Origin: Reyranella sp. CPCC 100927
GTDB taxonomy: Bacteria > Pseudomonadota > Alphaproteobacteria > Reyranellales > Reyranellaceae
NCBI RefSeq assembly: GCF_007859315.1
Contig: NZ_VOHA01000001.1
Location: 682,001 to 746,000, forward strand
Reading direction: 5' to 3'
Length of the DNA: 64,000 bases
Both the position numbers and the translations under genes were made by a program. The stretch's first letter is position 1, and each line of letters starts with the position of its first letter. The notes below the pieces were generated by a model that searched no databases, had not been told where the DNA came from, and saw nothing but the letters and a program-made list of their open reading frames with translations. Below are positions 1 to 8,097 of this stretch, piece after piece.

Positions 1-249
1 GATGCCCCGGTCCGTATCACCCAGGTGCGTCTGCTGGCCGATGGGTATGGCCTGCCGGCGCCAGACCGACAGAAGCTGACGGCCCGCATCATCGACGTCG
101 CCGCCCTGAGCGCCGCCAACGAGGTGATCGAGCAGCAGATCACACCCGACACCGAGCATGCTCCACGCGTGTGGGGCATCGCCTGGCAGGCCCGCAGCGT
201 GGCCTGGATGATCCGCCATCGCGCGCTGATCGAAAGAGCGCTTGCCTAG
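1..249 (+). CDS. Probable APH-family phosphotransferase, C-terminal fragment
   Basis: The frame is open from the first base of the window, so this is the 3' end of a gene that begins outside. The ~82 visible residues include a stretch LLADGYGLPAPDRQKL and an end rich in W, R and helix formers (WQARSVAWMIRHRALIERAL). This is the usual look of the C-terminal lobe of aminoglycoside-phosphotransferase/choline-kinase-like proteins, where a late helix with LFADAYGL-type sequence is common. The catalytic loop is not in the window, so the family call is an inference from the tail alone. It ends with TAG just before a palindromic repeat. Confidence 0.4.
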   Translation, partial: DAPVRITQVRLLADGYGLPAPDRQKLTARIIDVAALSAANEVIEQQITPDTEHAPRVWGIAWQARSVAWMIRHRALIERALA

Positions 250-253
250 ATGA

Positions 254-352
254 CTGGGAGCGCGGGTGTCCGCCCGCATCAGGGCGAAAGTAAAGCTGTC
301 GCCTGCGCGCGTAGCGCCGATTTATGAGCGGCCCGGAGGTCCGTGCTCCCAG
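254..352. repeat. Palindromic repeat, class 1, copy A
   Basis: The ends CTGGGAGCGCGG and CCGTGCTCCCAG are near inverted complements, and inside them lie GC-rich inverted segments. The same outer sequence recurs between kdpA and kdpB and between kdpE and cmk, so it is a dispersed REP-like element. Here it fills most of the gap between the phosphotransferase stop and the flavin oxidoreductase start. Its centre has diverged most of the three copies. Confidence 0.75.
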
Positions 353-479
353 CAACCCAGGTTGACGCCTGCGGGCACTGGCATGCCGACGGTGTGTGTG
401 TACCATGACTGCCGCGGGGTCGGTCACGACGCCTTCACCAGGGTCTTCGCCACGGCGAAAGCATCACAGGAAACGATCC

Positions 480-1460
480 ATGCCCCTTCCGCTCGACGAC
501 AAGTTGCTGGTCGGCATCCAGACCATTCATCGCCGCACCGAACCCGCGACCGGGCCGTGGCTGCCGCAGATCGACGAACTGGTTTCGCTGACCGAACTTG
601 TCGACCGCTGCGGCTACGACTCGCTGTGGGTCGGCGATCACATTGCCTTCGCGATTCCCATCCTCGACCCGCTGCTGCAACTGGCGCAGGCGGCGGTGGC
701 GAGCCGCCGGTTGCTGCTGGGCACGGGCGTCTACCTGCTGCCGCTGCGCCATCCTGGTCCGATCGCCAAGCAGGTGTCGACACTCGATCATATGAGCGAG
801 GGGCGGCTGATCTTCGGCGTCGGGGTCGGCGGTGAATTCCCGAAAGAATATGCGCTGGCCGGCGTGCCGATCGGCGAGCGCGGCGCACGCCTCTCCGAGG
901 CGATCACGGTGCTGCGCAAGCTGTGGACCGGAGAACCGGTGGCGCACGAGGGCCGCTTCTATTCCTTCCCCGAGGTGCAGATGCAGCCGCCGGCGCGCCA
1001 GGCGGGCGGTCCACCGATCTGGTGCGGTGGCCGCTCGGAGGGTGCGCTCAAGCGCACCGCGCGCCTGGCCGATGGCTGGATGTCCTACGTCGTGACGCCG
1101 CAGATGTATCGCGACAGCCTGGCGACGATCGCCGCGGCGGCGGATGCGGCTGGTCGTAAGCTCACGCGCTTCGGCACCAGCCATCTGCTGTTCACGCGCC
1201 TGGACGCCACCTACGAGGCCGCGCTGGAGGCGGCAACGAAGACGCTGAGCGTGCGCTATGCGATGGACTTCCGCAAAGCCGCGCAGCGTTATTGCGCCCT
1301 GGGACCGCCAGCCCAGATCGCCGAACGCATCCGCGAATTCCATGCCGCCGGCGTGCGCCACCTGGTGCTCGATCTGGTCGGCCCCTACGAGGAACGCGAT
1401 GCGCAGATCGAGCGCGTTGCGGCCGAGGTGCTGCCCTTGTTGAAGGGCCTGAGGGGATAA
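480..1460 (+). CDS. LLM-class (F420/FMN-dependent) oxidoreductase
   Basis: This is a 326-residue luciferase-like monooxygenase-fold protein. Hallmarks are the early CGYDSLWVGDH segment, LLLGTGVYLLPLRHP, and GRLIFGVGVGGEFPKEYALAG, which is the phosphate-binding region of this superfamily, followed by WCGGRSEGALKRTARLADGW. The pattern is that of the TIGR03619/F420-dependent subgroup, but whether it uses F420 or FMN and what it oxidises cannot be read from sequence. I chose the ATG at 480 because it has AGGAAA eight bases upstream. The frame is open from a GTG at 396, but those extra 28 residues are Arg/Ser/Pro-rich and unlike the family. Confidence 0.85.
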   Translation: MPLPLDDKLLVGIQTIHRRTEPATGPWLPQIDELVSLTELVDRCGYDSLWVGDHIAFAIPILDPLLQLAQAAVASRRLLLGTGVYLLPLRHPGPIAKQVSTLDHMSEGRLIFGVGVGGEFPKEYALAGVPIGERGARLSEAITVLRKLWTGEPVAHEGRFYSFPEVQMQPPARQAGGPPIWCGGRSEGALKRTARLADGWMSYVVTPQMYRDSLATIAAAADAAGRKLTRFGTSHLLFTRLDATYEAALEAATKTLSVRYAMDFRKAAQRYCALGPPAQIAERIREFHAAGVRHLVLDLVGPYEERDAQIERVAAEVLPLLKGLRG

Positions 1461-1630
1461 CAAAGCGCGCTTGACGGCATGCGCTGCGCCGACGCAACGT
1501 AGGCCCGTGATGACGTCGATATGGTCCTTCGTGCGACTTACGATCACGGCCTCCTGAGCGGAGGCCGTTGCGGGCGGACGTGCATCGTCAGTCCGGCAGT
1601 CGCTGGTGTCATCGCTTCCGGAATCATCTC

Positions 1631-2539
1631 ATGTCCTTCGTCCGCAATGCGGGCCGCTTGCTGTGGCGCTCGCCTTATGTGCTGTTGGTGCTGACGGCGC
1701 TGTTCTGGTCGGGGAACTTCGTGCTCGGGCGTGCCGTGCAGGGTTCGGTGCCGCCGGTGGCGCTGGCCTTCTGGCGCTGGACCATGGGTTTCGTCCTGGT
1801 GATCGGCTTTGCCGCGCCGCATCTGCGCCGCGACCTGCCGACATTGCTGCGGCACTGGCGGCTGGTGCTGCTGTTGTCGGCGCTGGGCGTCGCCACCTTC
1901 AACACCCTGGTCTATATCGGTCTGCAGTCGACGACCGCGATCAACGCGCTGCTGATGCAGTCGGCGATGCCCCTGGTGATCCTGCTGTGCTCGTTCCTCC
2001 TGTTCCGCGAGCGCACCGGCACGATGCAGCTGATCGCGGTGCTGGTGTCGCTGGTCGGCGTCCTGGTAATCGCCTGCCGCGGATCACCGCTGGCGATTGC
2101 CGACACCGCGATCGACATCGGCGATCTCTGGGTGTTCTGCGCCGTCGTTTCCTACGCGATCTACTCGGTGCTGCTGCGCCGCCGTCCCGCGGTCCATCCG
2201 CTGAGCTTCGTCGCCGCAACGTTCGCGTTGGGCGCCCTGATGCTGCTGCCGTTCCATGTCTGGGAGACAACGGCCGGTGCGCCGATGCGATGGACCACCA
2301 TTGCGATCGTTGCCGTCGCCTACGTGGCGCTGTTTCCGTCGCTGCTCGCCTATCTCTGCTTCAACCGCGGCGTCGAGTTGATCGGCGCCAACCGCGCCGG
2401 CCAGTTCGTGCACCTGATGCCGGCGTTCGGCACCGTGCTGGCCATCGTCTTTCTCGGCGAGGACGTGCATCTCTACCACGCCGTCGGCATCGGCCTGATC
2501 GGCGTGGGCATCGGTCTTGCGATCGGCGGGCGGCGATAG
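1631..2539 (+). CDS. EamA/DMT-family transporter
   Basis: This is a 302-residue inner-membrane protein with about ten hydrophobic helices arranged as two EamA repeats. The first repeat starts around LVLTALFWSGNFVLGRAV and the second around IDIGDLWVFCAVVSYAIYSVLLRRRP. The end is GIGLIGVGIGLAIGGRR. Such proteins export amino acids, nucleotides or drugs; the substrate is unknown. The frame is open upstream to 1568, but the ATG at 1631 begins the normal family N-terminus. It converges with the MATE gene, with the two stop codons adjacent at 2539/2540 and no terminator between. Confidence 0.85.
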   Translation: MSFVRNAGRLLWRSPYVLLVLTALFWSGNFVLGRAVQGSVPPVALAFWRWTMGFVLVIGFAAPHLRRDLPTLLRHWRLVLLLSALGVATFNTLVYIGLQSTTAINALLMQSAMPLVILLCSFLLFRERTGTMQLIAVLVSLVGVLVIACRGSPLAIADTAIDIGDLWVFCAVVSYAIYSVLLRRRPAVHPLSFVAATFALGALMLLPFHVWETTAGAPMRWTTIAIVAVAYVALFPSLLAYLCFNRGVELIGANRAGQFVHLMPAFGTVLAIVFLGEDVHLYHAVGIGLIGVGIGLAIGGRR

Positions 2540-3904
2540 TCAGCGCGGGCCCCAGGGGCGCACCACCAGCGACCCTGCGATCATGGCGCCGTAGAGCAGG
2601 ATCGCGAGGCCGATCAGCCAGAACAGGTCCGGCAGCGTGCCGTGCCAGGCCACGATCAGCAGGTAGCCGCCGACGCCGGCGATCGCCGTGCGCAGCACGC
2701 TGGCGAAGAGCGGCATCGCCTGACGGTTGGCGCCCTGCGCGGCGAAGTTCAACGACATGCCCAGCCCGAACAGCGCATAGAACGGCGCCGCGCGCGTCAG
2801 GTAGTGGGTGGCGGCCTCCAGCACGCCGGCATCGCTGCTGAACATGCCGGCCCAGGCGCCGGGGAACAGCGCCACGGCAAAACCCAGCGTGCCGGTCAGC
2901 GCCGCCGCCATCATGCCGCCGGTCCAGGCGAAGCGCCGGGCGCGGTCCCATTGGCCGGCGCCGGCGGCGATGCCGACCAGGGTCGTGAGGGCCGATCCGA
3001 TGCCGAACGACAGCGGCACCAGGATGAACTCCAGCCGCGCACCGATGCCGTAGCCCGCGATCGCGGCGTCGCCGAACGGCTTGATGGCGAAGTTCACCAG
3101 CATGGTCGTGAGGTTGGCGAGCAGTGCCGACAGCGAGGAAATCAAGCCGACTTTCAGGATCGGCGCGAACGCCGCGCCGGCAAGACCACGATCGGCGAGC
3201 GACGGTACGAACCCGGCGCGTCCTTGCCACAGGCGGTGCGCCATCAAGACAGTCGCCAGCAGGCTGGTCGCGATCATCGATACGGCGGCGCCCGCGATAC
3301 CCAGTCCGGTCCAACTGCCCAGTCCCCAGCCCGCCGTGCCCAACACCAGCACGGCCGAGAGCGGGATCTGTACCATCGAGGCCAGCAGCATGTATTTGCC
3401 GGGTGTCATCACGTCGCCGGTGCCGCGCAGGATCGATGACAGTGCGAACATCGCCCACGGCGCCACGGCGCCGGCGAACAGCGCCGTGGCATAGGCGTTG
3501 GCGAAATCCAGCGTCTCGCCGGTCGCGCCGAAGGCACGGAACACCGCCGATCCCGCCACCGACATCAACACCGTCCACAACAGCGCGAAGCCCGCCGCGA
3601 CCAGCAGGGCATGCACGGCCAGCGATGCCGCCCGGTTCCGGTCGCCGGCACCCAGGGCTCGCGCGATTGCTGAGGCGATGCCGCCGCCGATGCCGCCGGC
3701 GGCCATCATGGTCATCAGCATCAGGAACGGAAAGACCAGCTGGAAGCCGGCCAGTGCCGACGTGCCCAGCCGACCCACCACGTACATCTCGGCGATGCTG
3801 ACACCGCTTTGCAGGAACATCACCGCCGTCGTCGGGCCGGCCAGCCGCAGGATGGTGGGCAGCGGCTGCGCCAATAGCAGGGGATGGGATATCGTGCCGT
3901 GCAT
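2540..3904 (-). CDS. MATE-family efflux transporter
   Basis: This 454-residue polytopic membrane protein has twelve helices in two halves. N-half motifs are IAEMYVVGRLGTSALAGFQLVFP and AGGIGGGIASAIARALGAGD; the second half includes GIGARLEFILVPLSFGIGSALTTLVG. These are characteristic of NorM/DinF-type cation-coupled drug exporters. The ATG at 3904 follows a GGAG-rich leader. The frame remains open upstream through the VanZ-like gene region, but that sequence is Arg/Ala/Pro-rich shadow. A near-consensus promoter whose -10 box lies in a 20-bp palindrome sits just upstream, so a repressor probably controls it. No MarR- or TetR-type gene lies next to it. Confidence 0.92.
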   Translation of the reverse strand: MHGTISHPLLLAQPLPTILRLAGPTTAVMFLQSGVSIAEMYVVGRLGTSALAGFQLVFPFLMLMTMMAAGGIGGGIASAIARALGAGDRNRAASLAVHALLVAAGFALLWTVLMSVAGSAVFRAFGATGETLDFANAYATALFAGAVAPWAMFALSSILRGTGDVMTPGKYMLLASMVQIPLSAVLVLGTAGWGLGSWTGLGIAGAAVSMIATSLLATVLMAHRLWQGRAGFVPSLADRGLAGAAFAPILKVGLISSLSALLANLTTMLVNFAIKPFGDAAIAGYGIGARLEFILVPLSFGIGSALTTLVGIAAGAGQWDRARRFAWTGGMMAAALTGTLGFAVALFPGAWAGMFSSDAGVLEAATHYLTRAAPFYALFGLGMSLNFAAQGANRQAMPLFASVLRTAIAGVGGYLLIVAWHGTLPDLFWLIGLAILLYGAMIAGSLVVRPWGPR

Positions 3905-3920
3905 CTCCGCCCGGGCTCCA

Positions 3921-3940
3921 TTATGTGTATATGCACATAA
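3921..3940. promoter_or_regulatory. Palindromic operator at the MATE promoter
   Basis: TTATGTGTATATGCACATAA is an imperfect 20-bp palindrome: 9 of 10 positions in each arm match, with a TTATGTG/CACATAA core. It begins 16 bases upstream of the MATE start codon and covers the -10 box and the expected transcription start. This is the geometry of a repressor operator. The size and AT-rich dyad suit a MarR- or TetR-class dimer, but the regulator is not identified. Confidence 0.7.
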
Positions 3941-3964
3941 TACAGCGGATCGACTGCCTGTCCA
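3937..3964 (-). promoter_or_regulatory. Sigma-70 promoter of the MATE gene
   Basis: On the minus strand there is a -35 TGGACA (3959-3964), a 16-bp spacer and a -10 TATTAT (3937-3942). The expected start is near 3930, giving a leader of about 26 bases that carries a GGAG element. The match to the RpoD consensus is good for a high-GC genome. Confidence 0.65.
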
Positions 3965-4008
3965 CGCCCCCGATCTCATGTCCGCATGAGAGATCCTGTC
4001 CCGGGGGC

Positions 4009-4434
4009 TCAACGCCGCTTGCGGGCTGGTGACGTCGGCGCCAGGGTAAACGTGCGCACCAACGTCCGCCAGACCAGCGACAGCAGCAGGGTGCCGGCAA
4101 TGACGCCGGCAGCGCTGGCCGAGAAATCCATGACGGAGGCGCTGCGACCGGGCACGTAGAGCTGCCCGATCTCCAGCGCGGTGGCATAGAGGATCAGCGC
4201 CAGTGCCAATGGCAGCCGGCGAATCCGTGCCGGGTAAGCCAGACCGATGATCGTGGTCGCGCCGAAATAGGCGATGAAATGCTCGGCCTGCTTGCCGTAC
4301 CCCAGTTTGGCCAAGTCGGTACGGACGAGGTCCTGGCCGGGAATCAGCGACAGTATGGCGAGCACAACCACGCATGACACGGCCGCGGCCCGAAGCAGGG
4401 TGGGCAGGCTGGCATGGACAGCGGGAAGGCGCAT
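4009..4434 (-). CDS. VanZ-like membrane protein
   Basis: A 141-residue protein with about four membrane segments. After the first helix comes LSLIPG, then KQAEHFIAYFGATTIIGLAYP, and then ALEIGQLYVPGRSASVMDFSASAAGVIAG. The H-F-xxY and E-xxQ...PGR...D motifs are those of the VanZ-like family (PF04892), whose members are linked to teicoplanin resistance or envelope functions but mostly uncharacterised. The C-terminus is basic (SPARKRR) and probably cytoplasmic. It lies upstream of MATE on the same strand with a 104-base gap that holds the MATE promoter, so it is probably transcribed separately. Confidence 0.75.
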   Translation of the reverse strand: MRLPAVHASLPTLLRAAAVSCVVVLAILSLIPGQDLVRTDLAKLGYGKQAEHFIAYFGATTIIGLAYPARIRRLPLALALILYATALEIGQLYVPGRSASVMDFSASAAGVIAGTLLLSLVWRTLVRTFTLAPTSPARKRR

Positions 4435-4450
4435 GCGGTCTATCTCAAGC

Positions 4451-4500
4451 GACGAAACGGCGCTTTTACACGATTATGCGAATTTTGGCATGACGAAACG
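4451..4500. promoter_or_regulatory. AT-rich divergent promoter region with direct repeat
   Basis: The segment between the VanZ-like gene and the DUF3617 gene is clearly more AT-rich than its surroundings. GACGAAACG occurs at 4451-4459 and again at 4492-4500, 41 bp apart, about four helical turns. This could be a pair of regulator sites shared by the two divergent genes. No clear -35/-10 pair was assigned. Confidence 0.35.
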
Positions 4501-4595
4501 ATTACTCATTCGTTCTTTTTGTCGCCACTTTGTCGCTTCTTAAGTGACGCGGGGCCGCGGGGGTGCCCGTGGCTGCCCTCAATCAAGGAGTCGAG

Positions 4596-5084
4596 ATGAA
4601 CCGCATTGTTTTCCTCGCATCTGTCGCTTGTGTCCTGTCCTGGGGTGTCGCGGCGCAGGCTGAAGAGCTGCCCAAGCGCAAGGCCGGACTCTGGGAGTCG
4701 ACGGTGTCGGGGGGCATGGCGCCGGCGCCGCAGGTCATCAAGCAGTGCATCGATGAGAAGACCGATTCGCTGGCGATGGCGGCTGTGGGTGGCGGCAACT
4801 GCAAGCCGCCGACCATCACCAAGACGTCGGCCGGCTACGAGACCGAGACGAGCTGCCAGTTCGGCCAGATGACATCGACGGCCAAGTCGGTGATCAGCGG
4901 TGATTTTTCGTCGAAGATCACGGCCAAGACGACGGCGACCATCGTGCAGGCGCCCGGGCAGCAGCCGGTGACGTCCAACACGACGATCGAAGCCAAGTAC
5001 CTTGGTCCCTGCGCCGCCGATCAGAAGCCCGGCGACATCATCATGCCGGACGGCAAGGTCGTGCGGACCCCCGGCACCAAGTAG
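4596..5084 (+). CDS. DUF3617-family exported protein
   Basis: A 162-residue protein with a Sec signal peptide (MNRIVFLASVACVLSWGVAAQA, cleavage probably after AQA). The mature part begins PKRKAGLWESTVSG and has two Cys pairs (QVIKQCIDEKTD and GGNCKPP; ETSCQFG). R-K-x-G-L-W-E at the start and a C-x-D/E near residue 50 are typical of DUF3617 periplasmic proteins, whose function is unknown. The ATG is placed by AAGGAG at 4585-4590. It converges with the following lipoprotein gene, with three bases between the stops. Confidence 0.75.
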   Translation: MNRIVFLASVACVLSWGVAAQAEELPKRKAGLWESTVSGGMAPAPQVIKQCIDEKTDSLAMAAVGGGNCKPPTITKTSAGYETETSCQFGQMTSTAKSVISGDFSSKITAKTTATIVQAPGQQPVTSNTTIEAKYLGPCAADQKPGDIIMPDGKVVRTPGTK

Positions 5085-5087
5085 CCG

Positions 5088-6050
5088 CTACCGGCGTACC
5101 GCGGCGTCTGGACCGAACACCTGGTCCAGGCGCCTGCGGCTGCCATCGCTCAGGAAGTCGCGGTCCATGCGCATCGGATCGCCAAAAAACGCCACCGCCA
5201 GCGCCCGGTCGGTCACAACGGTGCCCAGCAGGCCCAGCGCCGCATCGCGATCGAAGATGCCTTCTGCATAGAGCAGCCGGCGGCCGAGTTCGCCGCGCCC
5301 CATCACGCGTTGAAAGTACTGAATCGCGAGGTTGTCGACGCGCGGCATCTTGGGGCCCAGCACCAGGACATGGAGGCGACCCCATTCGTCGGGCGAGAGC
5401 TCGGCGCGCCAGCGGCTGACCAGGGCGTGCAGCCCGTCGATCTGCAGCGCCGCCGCGTCATCGCCGTTGGCCAATACCGGCGCCGCCAGGGTGTGCGCGA
5501 AACCGGCCAGGGCCGGCCCGTCCACCCGTCCGGCCGCCAGTGTCCGCTCCATCAGCGCAATGGACTGATCGAAGATCAGCCGCTGCCGTGCCAGCCGGTC
5601 GGCCGGGAAGCCGACATCGTCGAGCGTCGTCCGCGCCGCGCGGGCCCGCTGCAACAACGTCTCCAGTGGAGCCACCCAGGCGCGGCTGTCGCGGTCCGTC
5701 CACGGTGCCAGCGTCGCCCAGACGCCCAGCGCCACGTGGGCCACATCCTTGTAGCGGTGATACAGCGGCGGCGTGAACGACCGAGTTTCTGCCGGCAGCC
5801 CTGTCCGCAGCAACGTGGCATCGTCGAACGCCACGACGATGGCGGGTCGCGCCCGCAGCATCAGTTCGCGCTTGGACTCGGCGTAGTTGGCGCGCACCTG
5901 CTTGTTCAGGTCGAGAAGGGCTTGCTCGCGCGGTGGCGCTGCCGCGGTCGTGGCCGGCCGCGACGCGTCGGTCGCGCAGCCGGCCAGCGACGCCAGGATC
6001 GCCACCACGCACGCGGCGCGGTTGCGGAATGACAACGGAGAGAACGCCAC
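5088..6050 (-). CDS. Predicted outer-membrane lipoprotein, unknown function
   Basis: A 320-residue protein from a GTG start, with a lipoprotein signal ending LAGC (Cys25) and a low-complexity linker (TDASRPATTAAAPP). The rest is largely helical, rich in Arg, Ala and Leu, with segments such as WGRLHVLVLGPKMPRVDNLAIQYFQRVMG. Two regions repeat the theme of an aspartate-rich helix end. I recognise no domain. Residue +2 after the lipobox Cys is Ala, not Asp, which favours outer-membrane sorting. GAGG lies just upstream of the GTG. Confidence 0.7.
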   Translation of the reverse strand: MAFSPLSFRNRAACVVAILASLAGCATDASRPATTAAAPPREQALLDLNKQVRANYAESKRELMLRARPAIVVAFDDATLLRTGLPAETRSFTPPLYHRYKDVAHVALGVWATLAPWTDRDSRAWVAPLETLLQRARAARTTLDDVGFPADRLARQRLIFDQSIALMERTLAAGRVDGPALAGFAHTLAAPVLANGDDAAALQIDGLHALVSRWRAELSPDEWGRLHVLVLGPKMPRVDNLAIQYFQRVMGRGELGRRLLYAEGIFDRDAALGLLGTVVTDRALAVAFFGDPMRMDRDFLSDGSRRRLDQVFGPDAAVRR

Positions 6051-6142
6051 AATCGCCTCGAACCAGGATTGGCCTTGTCGAGACTTTGCCGTGGCCGGCG
6101 TTCAACGGCAAACCCGGCTGCCCTGTCACGCGCTGTGGCGTT

Positions 6143-7036
6143 TTATCGTCGCTTGCCCCACCGGTTCACCACGACCACGCCGGTCAGCGCCAGTGCGCCG
6201 CCGAGCAGGGTCAAAGCCTGCGGCACCTCGCCCAGAAGCCACCAGGCCAGCAGCACGGATGACGGCGGGATCAGATAGAGGAATTGGCCCGCCTGCGCCG
6301 CGCCAAAGCTGCGCAGCGCATAGGTCCAGCAGCTTTGCCCGATGATGCCCGGACCCACCGCCAGGAAGACGACCATCAGGATCGTCTCCGGGCTCGCCGC
6401 ATCCGCTTGTGCAAGACCGGCCGGAAGCCACGGCAGAAGCGACACGCCACCAGCGACGAGCACGAGAGCGGTGACATCAAGCGGCGCGGCGCGCGCCAGA
6501 AGCGGCCGCTGCAGGACCGAATAGACGGCAGCGCAGATGGCGGCACCGACGATCAGGCTCGAACCCATGCCGAACGACAATCCGCCGGGCTGCCCCGAGG
6601 CGATCACGCCGACACCGGCAAAGCCCAGGAGCGCGCCGAGCCAGCTCCACCGGTTGAAAGCTTCCTTGAGAACCAGGACCGCGAGGATCGCCATGAACAG
6701 GGGCTGGGTGTTGACGATGAAACCCGCGGCACCGGCCGAAACCGTCGCCTGCCCGGAGTTGAGGAGCACGTTGTAGGCCGCGATACCCAGCAGCCCGCTC
6801 AATGCAACGGTGCCGTAGTCGCGCCGTTCGAACGTGGTCGGCCGCCGCCACCCAAGCCAGGCAAGCGCAAACATCCCGGCGAGCGCGAAGCGGATCGCAG
6901 CCAGCGGCAGCGGCTCGATCTGGCGCAGGGCGAACCCGATGGCGGGGAAGGATGCCGCCCAGGTGAAGACGGTGCCCGCCACGGCAAGAGCGGGCAGAAC
7001 GACGGATCGGCGTGTTTCGACACAGAGCTGGCTCAT
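6143..7036 (-). CDS. EamA/DMT-family transporter
   Basis: A 297-residue protein with ten predicted helices in two EamA domains: first repeat from AVAGTVFTWAASFPAIGFALR, second from GSSLIVGAAICAAVYSVLQRP. It ends with GGALALTGVVVVNRWGKRR. The paired GQ-A-T-V-SAGAAGFI and LVLKE segments are usual for the family. It is transcribed away from a LysR regulator with only 57 bp between the start codons, the classic arrangement for a transporter controlled by its divergent LysR protein. Substrate unknown. Confidence 0.87.
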   Translation of the reverse strand: MSQLCVETRRSVVLPALAVAGTVFTWAASFPAIGFALRQIEPLPLAAIRFALAGMFALAWLGWRRPTTFERRDYGTVALSGLLGIAAYNVLLNSGQATVSAGAAGFIVNTQPLFMAILAVLVLKEAFNRWSWLGALLGFAGVGVIASGQPGGLSFGMGSSLIVGAAICAAVYSVLQRPLLARAAPLDVTALVLVAGGVSLLPWLPAGLAQADAASPETILMVVFLAVGPGIIGQSCWTYALRSFGAAQAGQFLYLIPPSSVLLAWWLLGEVPQALTLLGGALALTGVVVVNRWGKRR

Positions 7037-7041
7037 GCCGG

Positions 7042-7060
7042 ATGTGTGTCATCAGCACAT
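7042..7060. promoter_or_regulatory. Candidate LysR-type binding site
   Basis: An interrupted palindrome, ATGTG-N9-CACAT, lies in the short gap between the divergent DMT and LysR genes. Dyads of this kind between a LysR gene and its divergent target are the usual regulatory sites for this regulator class. Only five bases match in each arm, so it is a candidate only. Confidence 0.45.
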
Positions 7061-7093
7061 GCATTGACATAGAAGGCCGACAATCATTCAGAT

Positions 7094-7984
7094 GTGAGTA
7101 TGGAGCACATCTGGGCACTGCCGCCCCTCGAAGCCTTGCAGGCTGTCCTCGCCGCGGCGCGGCTGGGCTCGTTCTCGGCGGCGGCCGGGGCGCTCGACAT
7201 CACCCATGGCGCCGTGAGCCGGCGGATTGCTGCGGTCGAGGCGTGGGCCGGGATCAGGCTGTTCAGCCGGCACGGGCGGGGTGTGCGCCTCACGCTCGAA
7301 GGCGAGCGTCTGGCGTCCCGGATCGAGCTCGCGGTCGCCATGCTGGAAGACAGCCGCACCAGCGGCGGCGCGGAGCCCGAACTCGATACGATCCGGGTCG
7401 GCGTGGTGCAGTCCTTCGCGCGCCTGTGGCTCATCCCGCGCTTGCCGGACCTGGAGGGAAGGCCGCCCGATCTGCGAATAGAGGCCGACATCGATCATCG
7501 CCACATGGCGGTGTCGGACGCGCGGATCGCCATCCGCCTCGGACAGGGCAACTGGGCCGGGGTCGTGGCCGAGCCCTTGTTCGACGAAACGCTTCAGCCG
7601 GTAGCGACCCCGGACATCGCAAATGCACTCGGCAAGACACCGCGGCTCGGCGACCTGCTCGCATTGCCGCTGCTTCACGATGCAACGGAGGACGGCTGGC
7701 GGTTCTGGCTGTCAGGCCAGGGCATCGCCTACCAGCGACGGGCGAAGGACAGGACGTTCGAGGGCCACGACCTTGCGCTGCAGGCTGCCGCCGCCGGCCT
7801 CGGTGTCGCGCTGGCGCGTGATCCTTACGGTCGTGCGTTCCGCCAACGCCTCGGGCTGGTCGCGGTCCATCCGCGCGGCATCCTGAGCCCGCAGAAGTTC
7901 CACATCGTCACTCGTCCCGGGCCACGACATCCCGCCGTGGACCGGCTCGTCGAGCGGTTGCGGAAAATGGCGAGGGCCGCTTGA
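7094..7984 (+). CDS. LysR-family transcriptional regulator (GcvA-like)
   Basis: A 296-residue protein from a GTG (an ATG two codons later at 7100 is equally possible). The N-terminal winged helix-turn-helix reads LEALQAVLAAARLGSFSAAAGALDITHGAVSRRIAAVE, followed by LFSRHGRGVRLTLEGE. The C-terminal effector domain starts around IRVGVVQSFARLWLIPRLP. The WLIPRLP segment and short GcvA-like spacing suggest the subgroup of LysR regulators that control amino-acid or efflux genes. Its likely target is the divergent DMT exporter. No strong ribosome-binding site was seen. Confidence 0.88.
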   Translation: MSMEHIWALPPLEALQAVLAAARLGSFSAAAGALDITHGAVSRRIAAVEAWAGIRLFSRHGRGVRLTLEGERLASRIELAVAMLEDSRTSGGAEPELDTIRVGVVQSFARLWLIPRLPDLEGRPPDLRIEADIDHRHMAVSDARIAIRLGQGNWAGVVAEPLFDETLQPVATPDIANALGKTPRLGDLLALPLLHDATEDGWRFWLSGQGIAYQRRAKDRTFEGHDLALQAAAAGLGVALARDPYGRAFRQRLGLVAVHPRGILSPQKFHIVTRPGPRHPAVDRLVERLRKMARAA

Positions 7985-8050
7985 GCAGTCCAGGGCCTCC
8001 GACAGGCCCTTGATCGAGTGGGCCAAGCGAGTCGAGTCCCTCACCTCTGC

Positions 8051-8090
8051 ACGGCCCGCGACCGAGGTGGAACATGTGGAGCAGGCTGGC
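8051..8090. repeat. 40-bp direct repeat, left copy
   Basis: This stretch starts ACGGCCCGCGA and includes GGAACATGTGGAGCAGG. It matches 35 of 40 positions of a stretch at 9791-9830 in the same orientation. The left copy lies between the LysR stop and the stop of the glycosyltransferase-like gene. The two copies bracket that gene and the tRNA-Ala gene. Confidence 0.7.
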
Positions 8091-8097
8091 TCCGGGC

